From Chloroflexota bacterium (GTDB lineage Bacteria; Chloroflexota; Anaerolineae; Anaerolineales; Villigracilaceae), in contig JACRLC010000050.1 of assembly GCA_016235425.1 (NCBI GenBank), forward strand, positions 1 through 64,000: DNA of 64,000 nucleotides, in the 5' to 3' direction. A program made the translations under genes and the position numbers. The notes below the pieces were generated by a model. The model did not search any database, had not been told where the DNA came from, and saw only the letters and a program-made list of their open reading frames with translations. Each line of letters opens with the position of its first letter. Positions within the stretch are counted from its first letter, which is position 1. Shown in pieces: positions 46,763 through 55,004 of the stretch.

Positions 46763-47356
46763 ATGACGGACAAAAAGGCGGAGATCCAAAGATTGCCTTA
46801 CCGAATGCGCCAGCCATTTCTCTCGTCAACAGAAATAGCTTTGTTTCGTGCGCTTCAGGAAATAATCGGCGACCGTTATTTGATTTGCCCGAAGGTTGCA
46901 TTGAACGATGTGTTTTTCATTGTGCGCCCGAATGAGAACGTGCATTTCTTTAATAAGATTTTCCGCAAACACGTTGACTTTTTGTTGTGCGATCCTCATA
47001 GCATGGCCCCGGCTTTTGGGATTGAGATCGTGAAGCCCGTCTCCAAAACGGAAACGCGCGCCAGCGATCAATTCATGGACGAATTGTTTACGAGCGCGGG
47101 CCTGCCGCTTGTGCATGTCCCGTCTAGTGACCATTACGAGACCGCCGACATCGTGCACTTGTTTCAGCTTGCTGTCACGAAGATCGGCGGCACAGTTTCA
47201 TTACGGGTGGATAGTGCCAGTGATTCCGTTCCGTTATGTCCGATATGCGGGAAGATGATGGTCTTGCGGATTCATCGCGGGGGCGTCAATGGGGGAAAGA
47301 AATATTATGGCTGCATGGATAACCCACATTGTGCGGGGGTTGTGGCGCTGGATTAG
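46763..47356 (+). CDS. DUF2726 protein with topoisomerase-type zinc ribbon
   Basis: This 197-residue protein has a DUF2726 domain (LSSTEIALFRALQEIIGDRYLICPKVALNDVFFIV; VDFLLCDPHSMAPAFGIEI; RASDQFMDELFTSAGLPLVHV), which has the layout of a PD-(D/E)xK nuclease-like fold (D in DFLLCD, E in GIEI). The C-terminal C4 zinc ribbon (LCPICGKMMVLRIHRGGVNG, then YYGCMDNPHC) is of the topoisomerase I type. It probably binds DNA. A GTG at 46757 could also serve as start. The stop overlaps the convergent NAD(P)-binding gene by four bases. Confidence 0.85.
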   Translation: MTDKKAEIQRLPYRMRQPFLSSTEIALFRALQEIIGDRYLICPKVALNDVFFIVRPNENVHFFNKIFRKHVDFLLCDPHSMAPAFGIEIVKPVSKTETRASDQFMDELFTSAGLPLVHVPSSDHYETADIVHLFQLAVTKIGGTVSLRVDSASDSVPLCPICGKMMVLRIHRGGVNGGKKYYGCMDNPHCAGVVALD

Positions 47357-48255
47357 AAATGCCTCATCAGCTCTGAGGCGTAATTTCTCCCGACTGTTTC
47401 CCTGTGTTTCATAAGCCAGTCGCGCAGACTGGTTTTGCAACGAGGCGGTTCATTCGAGATCAGCAGGTTTGCCATCAGGCCGTCAATTTCTTCGGGGGTG
47501 AGCATCACATCGCGGACGAACAGACTGAGAAATTGCGCGGCCAGCAACGCCAGTCGCGGGTTCATGGAAATGAGCGGCCTTTGCGCGCCGATGCTTTTTC
47601 CGATTATCTCCACCATTTCCTTGAAAGTGAATTCGTCCGGGCCGACAGCATCCCAAATGTAATCATCGTTTCGATAAACCGCGTCCACTGTGAGTTCGGC
47701 GAGATCGTCAACGTAAACTGGTGATAACTTGTAGGAACCGTCGCCGGGCAAGCCGAAGATGGGGAAGCGTCTCAACAGCCAGGCGATGTTGTTGATCAAA
47801 ATATCCTCCTTGCCGAACAAAACAGTGGGACGCAGGATTGCGTAGCTCATGCCCGATTCGATTACAGCCTTTTCGTTGGCGGCTTTTCCCCAAAAATAGG
47901 GGAGTGGTGAATCGGCGGATGGATTTGTAATGCTGACATGAACGATCCGTTTCACGCCTGCTTTTGCCGCCGCACTGACAAGTACGCGTGTGTTCTCGAC
48001 TGCACGCGGTTGTGTATTTTCAGCTTTGTCAAATCGAATCCAGTAGGTGTTGACCAGTACATCCATGCCGCGTAAATTGTTGATGAGTTCTGCCTCGTTC
48101 GAAAAATCAAGCGGATACGCTTTTACTTTCCCTTCAAATGGATCGAGGCGGTTTGGATGGTTGGTGAGCGTGACGATATTCTCGCCGCATTCCAACAACC
48201 GCCGCGTGATGTATTTTCCCGAATACGAAAAGGCTCCTGTGACCGCGATTTTCAT
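47353..48255 (-). CDS. NAD(P)-binding atypical SDR (NDUFA9/NmrA-like)
   Basis: This 300-residue protein begins MKIAVTGAFSYSGKYITRRLLECG, the extended/atypical SDR nucleotide-binding turn (TGxxxYxGxxI), and continues with VLVNTYWIRFD, GVKRIVHVSITNPSADSPLPYFWGKA (the YxxxK motif is altered to FWGKA) and VYVDDLAELTVDA. Relatives include complex I assembly factor NDUFA9 and sugar epimerases. It stands alone; the MarR-like regulator gene lies 10 bases upstream in the same direction and may control it. Confidence 0.88.
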   Translation of the reverse strand: MKIAVTGAFSYSGKYITRRLLECGENIVTLTNHPNRLDPFEGKVKAYPLDFSNEAELINNLRGMDVLVNTYWIRFDKAENTQPRAVENTRVLVSAAAKAGVKRIVHVSITNPSADSPLPYFWGKAANEKAVIESGMSYAILRPTVLFGKEDILINNIAWLLRRFPIFGLPGDGSYKLSPVYVDDLAELTVDAVYRNDDYIWDAVGPDEFTFKEMVEIIGKSIGAQRPLISMNPRLALLAAQFLSLFVRDVMLTPEEIDGLMANLLISNEPPRCKTSLRDWLMKHRETVGRNYASELMRHF

Positions 48256-48265
48256 TCGATGCTCC

Positions 48266-48796
48266 TCATTTCAAAATGGATAAAACTTTTGTGACGGTGG
48301 AGAATCCCAGGCTGTCCAATTTGGACACTGCCCGCGTGAGACTATCGAGCGCGTCGAAGAAATCTTGCAACGCCCGCACACGCTCCAGGATGAATTGCTT
48401 CTCCGCCTCCTCACCAGATACCGAGCCTGATTCCAGTTTCTCAAGCGTTTCCCTCACCGACCGCACCGCGCTGTCGAACTCGCTGTTTTGCCTTTCCTTC
48501 AATATCGCGCGAATAGACTTGTAGAAATCCGTCTCGGCTTCATAGTAATCTTTGCGGTCTGCCAGCCTGGATGAACGGTGGACTAATCCCAGCCGCGCCA
48601 GTGCGCGCACCTCCGTGCTGACCGCGCCTTTGGTCAACCCTGTTTGCTGGACAATCTCATCGAGCGAAAGCGGGGAAGGGGAAATGTACAGCACGGCGAA
48701 GATCGCGCCCATGCCCTTGGGAAAACCCCAGAACCGGCTGATCTGGCTGAGGCCTTCCGTGAAATCCTGTTTGAGTTGGGTGAGGTTGGTTGTCAT
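48266..48796 (-). CDS. GbsR/MarR-type transcriptional regulator
   Basis: This 176-residue protein has the GbsR winged helix: FPKGMGAIFAVLYISPSPLSLDEIVQQTGLTKGAVSTEVRALARLGLV, followed by RSSRLADRKDYYEAETDFYKSI and a long C-terminal coiled coil. Such regulators of osmoprotectant or drug genes often repress themselves. The start at 48796 (MTTNLTQLK) is chosen because longer in-frame starts would lie upstream of the mapped -10 box. A perfect palindrome lies between promoter and start, so autorepression is likely. It is probably co-transcribed with the SDR gene 10 bases on. Confidence 0.9.
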   Translation of the reverse strand: MTTNLTQLKQDFTEGLSQISRFWGFPKGMGAIFAVLYISPSPLSLDEIVQQTGLTKGAVSTEVRALARLGLVHRSSRLADRKDYYEAETDFYKSIRAILKERQNSEFDSAVRSVRETLEKLESGSVSGEEAEKQFILERVRALQDFFDALDSLTRAVSKLDSLGFSTVTKVLSILK

Positions 48797-48810
48797 GGTT
48801 TGTTTAGAAT

Positions 48811-48859
48811 GTTTAGTAACTACTAAACGAAGTATATGCTGGATGAAATGGATTGTCAA
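48811..48859 (-). promoter_or_regulatory. Promoter and operator of the GbsR-like gene
   Basis: On the minus strand TTGACA (48854-48859) and TATACT (48831-48836) have a 17-base spacer. Just downstream, over the expected start of transcription, is GTTTAGTAACTACTAAAC (48811-48828), perfect 8-bp arms around AC. A bound dimer there would block initiation. Confidence 0.85.
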
Positions 48860-48865
48860 GGGAAA

Positions 48866-48890
48866 AGAAAAAAGCCGCTCGAAAGCGGCT
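48866..48890 (-). terminator. Terminator of the hypothetical lipoprotein gene
   Basis: Arms AGCCGCT (48884-48890 read on minus) and AGCGGCT around a TTTC loop, then TTTTTTCTTTT on the minus strand. It ends the transcript of the gene at 48909-49493 just before the next promoter. Confidence 0.8.
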
Positions 48891-48908
48891 GTAAAAGTAT
48901 AGGGTCAG

Positions 48909-49493
48909 CTAGGTTGGCGCAGTGGGCGGAATATAAAACCAACGAAACAATTCCATGCCTGTTTTTTCCTTCACATCTTTATATTGTTGGATGGGGACGC
49001 GCACAACCAAGTTTTCAGTGTCGCTTTTGATAAACCAGAATTCCACGAAACCGGGTTGCGGGCCAGGAACTTCTTCGGAAGGGAGTTGCAGAATGACCAG
49101 CATCACTTGCGCCATCCAGTTGCCAAAGGCTTCTTCATCGGTCAAATCTGAGACCGGCATGCGGATGTAAAAGTCTGTTTCCATCGCGCTGAAGGTGGAA
49201 TGTCCGTCTGCGAAGACGCAATCCTCTCCAAAGGCACTCGCGTTGGCGCTGGCATTTGGGTCAAGCGCACGGATTTCGATATCCATTTTTTGAGTAAGTT
49301 CAGGCAGTTCCTGGCTTGCCCAGACGAAGTAACAGCTCTCGTACGCGGGTGTAAAGGTTGGAGTCGGTGCATGGGTCGCGTTCTTTGTCCGAGTTGGGCT
49401 TTTAGTGGGTGTGGCCTGAGGGGTGAGAATGTTTCTCGAGCACGCGCCCAGCATCAAGGTCAGGAAAAGAAGCGTGGATGAGAGTCTTTTCAT
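48909..49493 (-). CDS. Hypothetical lipoprotein
   Basis: This 194-residue protein has a lipobox LTLMLGAC (Cys18) and a Thr/Pro linker (TPQATPTKSPTRTKNATHAP, about residues 24-45). The globular domain of about 140 residues has CYFVWASQELPELTQKMDIEIRAL, SAMETDFYIRMPVSDLTDEE and VEFWFIKSDTENLVVRVPIQQY. I recognise no family. It is expected on the outer face of the membrane. It is monocistronic, with its own terminator at 48866-48890. Confidence 0.75.
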   Translation of the reverse strand: MKRLSSTLLFLTLMLGACSRNILTPQATPTKSPTRTKNATHAPTPTFTPAYESCYFVWASQELPELTQKMDIEIRALDPNASANASAFGEDCVFADGHSTFSAMETDFYIRMPVSDLTDEEAFGNWMAQVMLVILQLPSEEVPGPQPGFVEFWFIKSDTENLVVRVPIQQYKDVKEKTGMELFRWFYIPPTAPT

Positions 49494-49599
49494 ATTTGCA
49501 TTTTACCTTTTCTTCTCCAAATTCCCGGATATTCATATCGTCATGCAAGGATGTTTATCACTAGGCCGCCCGCGTATGTAAGGATATAAACATAGCGTG

Positions 49600-49833
49600 A
49601 TGTTGTTAATTGATGTTCCTGTTGGAAGGCAGGTGCGGATGGGGTCGGTGGAAGGCCGCCGCCTGCTCGATAAATTAATTCAAATCGGCCTGCACCCCGG
49701 CGATAGTTTGCGCGTCCTGCGCATCGCGCCGATGGGCGGGCCAATGCTGGTTGAAATCAATGGCCGTGAAGTTGCGCTGGGGCGCGGCGTCGCCAGAAAA
49801 ATTTTAGTGGAGGCTGAATGCGAGTCGCCTTAA
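49600..49833 (+). CDS. feoA: Ferrous iron transport protein A
   Basis: This 77-residue SH3-like protein has LLIDVPVGRQVRMGSVEGRRLLDKLIQIGLHPGDSLRVLRIAPMGGPMLVEINGREVALGRGVARKILVE, the usual FeoA order. It helps FeoB in Fe2+ uptake at the cytoplasmic membrane. GTG at 49597 is another possible start. It overlaps feoB by 16 bases, so they are translationally coupled. No Fur box was recognised in the 100 bases upstream. Confidence 0.93.
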   Translation: MLLIDVPVGRQVRMGSVEGRRLLDKLIQIGLHPGDSLRVLRIAPMGGPMLVEINGREVALGRGVARKILVEAECESP

Positions 49834-51542
49834 TTGGCCAGCCGAATTGCGGCAAAAGCACACTCTTCAATCAAGTTGCCGGGTATAAAGCAGAGACCGG
49901 CAATTTCAGTGGAACCACCGTGACGTATACCGAAAGCAAGGTGCGCGTTGCAGGGGAGGTAATCGAACTTGTTGACCTGCCCGGCGCATATACTTTGGAT
50001 GGGGGAAGTCCTGCGGAACTGGAAGCCGCGCGTTATTTGGACTCGCGCGACGTGGACGTGATCGTCAACGTTGCAGACGCCACCCATCTGGCCCCCGCTC
50101 TCGAACTGACCCTTGAACTGCTCTCGTTAAACAAGCCCTTGATCCTCGCCCTGAACATGATGGACGAGGCCGCGCGTTTGGGCCTGCGTATCGAAGGCGA
50201 GGGGCTCAACCATGAGCTGGGGATCCCGGTTTTGCCGCTCGTGGCGAGCAAAGGCAGGGGCGTAAAAGGATTGTTCCTGAAAGTGGTGGAAGTGGGAAGA
50301 GCAAAGAGCGCGTTGCAAAATGGAAACCACCAAAAAATGGAATTGGGGGAAAGGCATAAACTTGCCGATAAAATCGCGCGGAAATACATCGCGCGAGGCG
50401 AGAGGCGCATCACCTGGCGCGATACATTGGATGACGTTTTGCTCCATCCGATATGGGGTTATGCAATTCTGTTGTTCGTGTTGTTGATGTTTTTTCAGGC
50501 CGTGTACGGAATCGGGAAATTGATCGAACCGCCCTTGCTGACGCTCTTCGATTTTTTGACGCGCGGCGTTTTGTCTCCTTTCGGCGCGGAAACATTTCTC
50601 TCTGAACTCTTTCTCGGCGTCATGCAGGGGATTACGGCTGGCATAGCGATTGTCCTGCCGTATTTATTGCCGTTCCTCTTTGGGCTGGGAATTCTCGAAG
50701 ATATTGGTTACTTGCCACGCGTGGCCTTCCTCATGGATTCGCTCATGCACCGCATTGGCTTGCATGGCAAGGCAATTGTCCCGTTCATTCTCGGTTACGG
50801 ATGCAACGTGCCAGCCGTCATGTCCACGCGGACGCTGGAAGAGCCGCGTGACCGTTATCTTGCCGCGGCGCTTGCAACGCTCGTCCCGTGCGCGGCGCGG
50901 CTGGCGGTGGTGTTTGGGCTGGTGGCGTTTTACATGGGGCCGACTGCCGCGTTCGCGTTGTATCTTTTTAACTTATTGGTGATTGCTGTGACTGGACGCA
51001 TCCTGTCGAAATTAATGCCGGAGGATACGCCTGGTCTCATTTTGGAGATGCCCGCCTATCGTGTGCCTACACTCAAGAACGTAACGAGCAAAGCATGGTT
51101 CCGCGTGCGCGAGTTCGTGATCGAAGCGTGGCCGGTGTTGATCGCGGGGAGCGCAGTGTTGGCGGCCTTGAATTATTTCAACGTGGACGTGATATTCAAC
51201 TGGCTTGTCCGCCCGCTGACGTGGATACTGGGTCTGCCATCTGAGGTGGGGGTGCCGCTGATTTTTGGCATCCTTCGCAAGGAACTCTCGCTCATCATGC
51301 TGGGGCAGGCGCTGGGGACGATGAGTTTTGACCTGGCCTTGTCCACAGAGCAGTTGGTTTCATACGCGACTTTTGTTATGTTCTACCTGCCGTGCCTGGC
51401 AACTTTATCCGTGTTGAAGCGCGAGCTTGGCATGAAAGCCATGTTGGCTATTTCCGCGTTGACCGTTGTTGTAGCTGTGATTGCGGCACTCCTGGCGCGC
51501 GGGGTTGTTAGTTTTTCTTCCTGGCATCCAGCCATTTTTTGA
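49818..51542 (+). CDS. feoB: Ferrous iron transporter FeoB
   Basis: This 574-residue protein has the N-terminal GTPase domain with G1 LIGQPNCGKSTLFNQVAG, G3 ELVDLPGAYTL and G4 LALNMMDEA, a helical linker, and a membrane domain with two Gate motifs (PFILGYGCNVPAVMSTRTLEEPRDR and FGILRKELSLIMLGQAL). It drives Fe2+ uptake. At 574 residues it is shorter than E. coli FeoB (773) because the C-terminal cytoplasmic part is missing, a form known in several phyla. The 3' end overlaps the convergent DUF2442 gene by 35 bases. Confidence 0.96.
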   Translation: MRVALIGQPNCGKSTLFNQVAGYKAETGNFSGTTVTYTESKVRVAGEVIELVDLPGAYTLDGGSPAELEAARYLDSRDVDVIVNVADATHLAPALELTLELLSLNKPLILALNMMDEAARLGLRIEGEGLNHELGIPVLPLVASKGRGVKGLFLKVVEVGRAKSALQNGNHQKMELGERHKLADKIARKYIARGERRITWRDTLDDVLLHPIWGYAILLFVLLMFFQAVYGIGKLIEPPLLTLFDFLTRGVLSPFGAETFLSELFLGVMQGITAGIAIVLPYLLPFLFGLGILEDIGYLPRVAFLMDSLMHRIGLHGKAIVPFILGYGCNVPAVMSTRTLEEPRDRYLAAALATLVPCAARLAVVFGLVAFYMGPTAAFALYLFNLLVIAVTGRILSKLMPEDTPGLILEMPAYRVPTLKNVTSKAWFRVREFVIEAWPVLIAGSAVLAALNYFNVDVIFNWLVRPLTWILGLPSEVGVPLIFGILRKELSLIMLGQALGTMSFDLALSTEQLVSYATFVMFYLPCLATLSVLKRELGMKAMLAISALTVVVAVIAALLARGVVSFSSWHPAIF

Positions 51543-51807
51543 GTGATTTTTGGCTTTCCCCGCTGTGGCGCCCTGCAAGCAATCCCTCGATTCCGATGTG
51601 CTCATCAATTTCAGGAAATTCAATTGCGTATCCGTCCCCCAAAATATCAAAATGTTGGCGCTCTGCAGGTGTGGCATACATGAGGCGCGGATACCAAGCC
51701 AATGGAACACTGATTTGACGTCCATCTGCAAGATTCACGATTAGTTCATCATCAGTCACAGAGACCTTGACTGCAACCGGTTCGATTTCAAGCGTTAAAG
51801 TATTCAT
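51508..51807 (-). CDS. DUF2442 protein (possible antitoxin)
   Basis: This 99-residue protein has the DUF2442 pattern: VKVSVTDDELIVNLADGRQISVPLAWYPRLMYATPAERQHF, then GYAIEFPEIDEHIGIEGLLAGRHSGES, ending in a basic helix. DUF2442 proteins are often encoded right after DUF4160 genes, as here, and the pair is considered a putative toxin-antitoxin. The start at 51807 (MNTLTLEIEP) overlaps the DUF4160 gene by 20 bases. The end overlaps feoB on the opposite strand. Confidence 0.88.
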   Translation of the reverse strand: MNTLTLEIEPVAVKVSVTDDELIVNLADGRQISVPLAWYPRLMYATPAERQHFDILGDGYAIEFPEIDEHIGIEGLLAGRHSGESQKSLKKWLDARKKN

Positions 51808-52024
51808 GCCATTTCTCCAGGAAAAATCCTTCATGCTCGGCAATAATGCGCGTTATTTTGTTTAGTTCATGGCTTGCAAATCCTTTATTTTTTGCCAGCA
51901 CAACAGGGGTAAGCCAAAACTTGGCAATACGGCGTTCATGTTTGACGTGAATATGAGGCGGTTCGCCTTTGTCGGAACTGAAAAATATGAACGAGTATTG
52001 GCCTTCTTCCAAAACGGTGGGCAT
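51788..52024 (-). CDS. DUF4160 protein (possible toxin)
   Basis: This 78-residue protein shows the DUF4160 core: MPTVLEEGQYSFIFFSSDKGEPPHIHVKHERRIAKFWL and a C-terminal SHELNKITRIIAEHEGFFLEKWHEYF. The EPPHIHV motif is the family hallmark. The activity is unknown; the pairing with DUF2442 and small size suggest a toxin-antitoxin. First gene of the two-gene unit. Confidence 0.88.
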   Translation of the reverse strand: MPTVLEEGQYSFIFFSSDKGEPPHIHVKHERRIAKFWLTPVVLAKNKGFASHELNKITRIIAEHEGFFLEKWHEYFNA

Positions 52025-52099
52025 ATTGGTTTGAGCGTCTGGCGGAGATTATAGCATAACAAACTTTATGGTAAATTACCCGAGTTTAGGATCCAATAA

Positions 52100-53308
52100 T
52101 TATTTCAGAAACTCTGCCGCCGCGCTTGCCATGAGACCTGCAGCGCGCCAGAGGGCTTCTTCATCGAAGTCGAATTTGGGGTGGTGATGACCGTAATCGA
52201 GGCCGCGTGCTGAGTTGTTCGAGCCGACGAAGAAATAACAGCCGGGGATTTTCTCCAGCATGAAGGCCATGTCTTCGCCGCCCATGGTGACGAAGCTGTC
52301 GGTGTTGTGATTTGAGTCGGGTAAAACGCGCCGAGCGGTTTCCTGCACGTGTGCGGCCACCTTCTCATTGTTGATCATTGCCGGGGAAAGTTTTTTGACT
52401 TCCACCTCCACTTTGCATCCCATTGCTTCACCGACGCTCTTGGCGATTTCATTAAACCGCATCACTACTTTTTCGCGCACAGCCGGATCGAAAGTGCGGA
52501 TGGTCCCTTCCAATTCGACATCCGTTGGAATGACATTGAATGCCGAACCGCCATGCACCATCGTCACACTGACAACTGCCGCCTCCAGCGGGCCGACGTT
52601 TCGCGACGTGATGCTTTGCAGTGCTGTGATGATCTGCGACGACGCGACGATTGGATCCACCGCCAGATTTGGAATCGCGGCATGACCGCCCCTGCCTGTC
52701 ACGCGGACTTTGAACTGCTCCACGCCCGCCATCACCGGGCCAGCCGCAACGTTGACCCAACCAAGAGGGTGCTCATTCCACAAGTGCATGGACAGGGCAA
52801 AATCCGGTTTGGGGTTTTCGAGAACGCCGTCGCGTATCATCATCTCTGCGCCGCCCACTTCTTCGCCGCATGTCCCTTCCTCCGCGGGTTGAAAGACAAA
52901 CTTGACCGTGCCTGCCAGTTCGTTCCGGTGTGCGTGCAGAAGTTTTGCAACGGTCAACCCAATCGCGGTGTGACCGTCGTGTCCGCAGGCGTGCATGACG
53001 CCGGAATTTTGGGAGGCATATTCTGCGCCTGTTTCCTCGACAATGGGAAGCGCGTCCATGTCAAAGCGGATGAGCAGGGTGGGGCCGGGCTTCGCGCCTT
53101 CGAGCAAACCCACAACGCCTGTTTTGCCGATGCCTTTGGTGACTTCGAGACCCAGCGCTTCAAGTTCCTTTGCCACAATGCCGCCCGTGCGAACTTCATG
53201 GAATCCGAGTTCGGGGTGAATGTGAAAGTCGCGGCGCAGGGATTGGGTATAGGGGAAGAGTTGTTTTGCTTCAGAAAGAAATAAGGAGTACTCGATGGAA
53301 TCTGTCAT
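52100..53308 (-). CDS. M20-family amidohydrolase (N-acyl-amino-acid hydrolase type)
   Basis: This 402-residue protein of the HipO/IAA-amidohydrolase group has metal-site regions GVMHACGHDGHTAIGLTVAK and VFQPAEEGTCGEEVGGAEMM, dimerisation-domain entry GRGGHAAIPNLAVDPIVASS, and a C-terminal VTMGGEDMAFMLEKIPG with NHNTDSF nearby. It removes acyl groups from amino acids in the cytoplasm. It follows the small gene at 53310 after one base and is part of a three-gene operon with the MBL-fold gene. Confidence 0.94.
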   Translation of the reverse strand: MTDSIEYSLFLSEAKQLFPYTQSLRRDFHIHPELGFHEVRTGGIVAKELEALGLEVTKGIGKTGVVGLLEGAKPGPTLLIRFDMDALPIVEETGAEYASQNSGVMHACGHDGHTAIGLTVAKLLHAHRNELAGTVKFVFQPAEEGTCGEEVGGAEMMIRDGVLENPKPDFALSMHLWNEHPLGWVNVAAGPVMAGVEQFKVRVTGRGGHAAIPNLAVDPIVASSQIITALQSITSRNVGPLEAAVVSVTMVHGGSAFNVIPTDVELEGTIRTFDPAVREKVVMRFNEIAKSVGEAMGCKVEVEVKKLSPAMINNEKVAAHVQETARRVLPDSNHNTDSFVTMGGEDMAFMLEKIPGCYFFVGSNNSARGLDYGHHHPKFDFDEEALWRAAGLMASAAAEFLK

Positions 53309-53309
53309 A

Positions 53310-53648
53310 TTATTCCTCTTTTGGCTTTAGGCCGTATAATCTTTCTTCTTCTGCAAGAAATTCCTGGAACGTACCGTCTAATTCCACGGCTGGGAAGAGA
53401 GTGTTGATTTCTGTTTTGCCAAGCCAGGAGAGATGGATGGCAGTGAAGCGCTCAGGTTGTTCCAGATGGCGAAATAGTACATCGTCTGTGGCTTCGCGGT
53501 ACGCAAAGGCGATAACTGCTTTGTCAAATAACAAATGTCCGGTTGGCAATTCCCGCTGAAGTTCCATCAGCAGGCTGTTTGCTTTTTCCTTGTCGGGATA
53601 GTACCAACCCTCAGGTAATACCGGTTGGAATTTTGGCAGGTCAGTCAT
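53310..53648 (-). CDS. Conserved small protein of unknown function
   Basis: This 112-residue protein begins LPKFQPVLPEGWYYPDKEKANSLLMELQRELPTGHLLF, then AVIAFAYREATDDVLFRHLEQPERFTAIHLSW and NTLFPAVELDGTFQEFLAEEE. The tail resembles small proteins that follow metal-dependent hydrolases, but I cannot name the family. The ATG at 53648 (MTDLPKF) is chosen because it overlaps the MBL gene end by eight bases; longer frames lie within that gene. One base separates it from the M20 gene. Confidence 0.7.
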   Translation of the reverse strand: MTDLPKFQPVLPEGWYYPDKEKANSLLMELQRELPTGHLLFDKAVIAFAYREATDDVLFRHLEQPERFTAIHLSWLGKTEINTLFPAVELDGTFQEFLAEEERLYGLKPKEE

Positions 53649-54216
53649 GGCTGTTGCCGTGCGCGGGAAAGAGGCGCGTGATCTTGTGCTGGTAAATTTT
53701 GTCCCAACTCTCACGGCTGGCTCGATCTTCCTCTGGAACCATGAAGCGGGGATGCAAATCTCCGGTGAATGCAAAGCCTTCGTCAAGAATCAATGTGACG
53801 CTGTCGTCGCTGTGGCCGGGGGTGGAGATAACCTCGCCCTGGATCCCAAGTTTGGCGAGGAAGACGCGGCTTTCATCGAATTTCAATATGAGGTTATCGT
53901 CCTGCCTGATTTCGATGAACGGGAATTTTTTGGTCTTGAAGAATGCGGCCAGTTCCGGGATGAAAGTGGGTTGTGTTTCAAGCAGGATCAGTTTCATGCC
54001 AGAGTTTTTGAGTTCCTGGGTCAGCCCCGCATGATCTGGATGAAAATGGGTGACGAGAAGATATTTGATTTCGTTGAGTGCAATCCCTTTGCGTTTGAGT
54101 TCCGCTAAAAGCTTGGGGAATGTGCCGGGCCAGCCGCAGTCAACCAGAAGTTTGTTTGGTTTTGAATCAATGATGTAAAAGTTGGTTGAGTCGTAACCGA
54201 CATTGATGATGTTCAT
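53641..54216 (-). CDS. MBL-fold metallo-hydrolase
   Basis: This 191-residue metallo-beta-lactamase-fold protein has LLVTHFHPDHAGLTQEL (the HxHxDH motif, residues 57-62), VISTPGHSDDSVTLIL and FTGDLHPR as further metal ligands. It starts VGYDSTNFYIIDSKPNKLLVDCGW. Similar to short glyoxalase II-like hydrolases; substrate unknown. It leads the operon with the small unknown gene and the M20 amidohydrolase. The last His of the family lies in LFPAHG near the end. Confidence 0.92.
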   Translation of the reverse strand: MNIINVGYDSTNFYIIDSKPNKLLVDCGWPGTFPKLLAELKRKGIALNEIKYLLVTHFHPDHAGLTQELKNSGMKLILLETQPTFIPELAAFFKTKKFPFIEIRQDDNLILKFDESRVFLAKLGIQGEVISTPGHSDDSVTLILDEGFAFTGDLHPRFMVPEEDRASRESWDKIYQHKITRLFPAHGNSHD

Positions 54217-54237
54217 TGTTATTAATTCCGCTTTGAG

Positions 54238-54275
54238 TGTCCTTCGACTGCGAACAGTTCTCCGCTCAGGACGAA
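54238..54275. repeat. CCTTCGACTGCG...CTCCGCTCAGGAC short repeat
   Basis: GTCCTTCGACTGCGAACAGT and TCTCCGCTCAGGACGAATT have complementary GTCCT/AGGAC ends. It is a short relative of the repeat at 36521. Confidence 0.5.
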
Positions 54276-55004
54276 TTACCCATATTTCACTACGCGGAAT
54301 TTTTCTTCGTAGCGCGGGTTTTCGTCGATGCTGTTTTCGGTGCGCCGGGATTTCATGCGTTCGATGAGTTTTGCTTCGTCAGCGATTTGGGTCTTATGCT
54401 TGAGGATGGCCTGGAGCTTGACCGGCCAGGTTTCGGTCACGTCAAGGATGACGTTGGGCTGGTTGGTCAGCGCGACCCAGACTTCCCTGGGCGTGTGAGG
54501 CGCGTATCCCTCTGCGAGCAGTTCAGGAAAATATTCCTTATTGCCTGCGGCGGGAAAGACCGCGTCCAGCACAACTTGTCCCGCGGCGCGGTGGTCGGGA
54601 TGGTTGATGCCGTACGCGGCGAACAGGTTTTGCGGGTCGCAGGTGACGAGGACATCTGGCTTCTCGCGGCGGATGACGCGGACAATCTCGCGGCGCAGAT
54701 CAAGGTCTGGGATGAGGCAGCCGTCCAAACGGTCCAGGAAATGAACCGCTTTGGCTCCTATAACGGAAGCGGCCTCTTGTTGTTCCTGATGTCGAATGGC
54801 ACAAAGTTCGTCGGGCGTCATGTCCGCAGGCGTTGAATCGTTGAAGCCTTTGTCTCCGCAGGTCAGCAGTTGGTAGATGATGTGATGGCCTGCGCGTGCC
54901 CAGCGGGCAAGGGTTGCGCCACAAAAAAATTCTGGGTCATCGGGGTGAGCCAGAATTACCAGAATTTTTTGAGGGGTTTCCCAATGATCAGTTTGTTCGG
55001 TCAT
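54276..55004 (-). CDS. PIG-L family deacetylase
   Basis: This 242-residue protein has the zinc-site motif ILVILAHPDDPEFFCGATLARWARAG near residue 15, CGDKGFNDS, AIRHQEQQEAASVIGAKAVHFLD and the third His in YGINHPDHRAAGQ. Relatives deacetylate N-acetylglucosaminyl compounds, such as in mycothiol or bacillithiol synthesis or lipid modification. The start at 55004 overlaps the PSP1/RicT gene by 17 bases. A longer frame upstream is only a shadow of that gene. Confidence 0.93.
   Translation of the reverse strand: MTEQTDHWETPQKILVILAHPDDPEFFCGATLARWARAGHHIIYQLLTCGDKGFNDSTPADMTPDELCAIRHQEQQEAASVIGAKAVHFLDRLDGCLIPDLDLRREIVRVIRREKPDVLVTCDPQNLFAAYGINHPDHRAAGQVVLDAVFPAAGNKEYFPELLAEGYAPHTPREVWVALTNQPNVILDVTETWPVKLQAILKHKTQIADEAKLIERMKSRRTENSIDENPRYEEKFRVVKYG

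Noticed and set aside
52349-53284. 311-residue open frame on the plus strand
   Set aside because: It is antisense to the M20 amidohydrolase, whose motifs are complete; the plus-strand frame has none.
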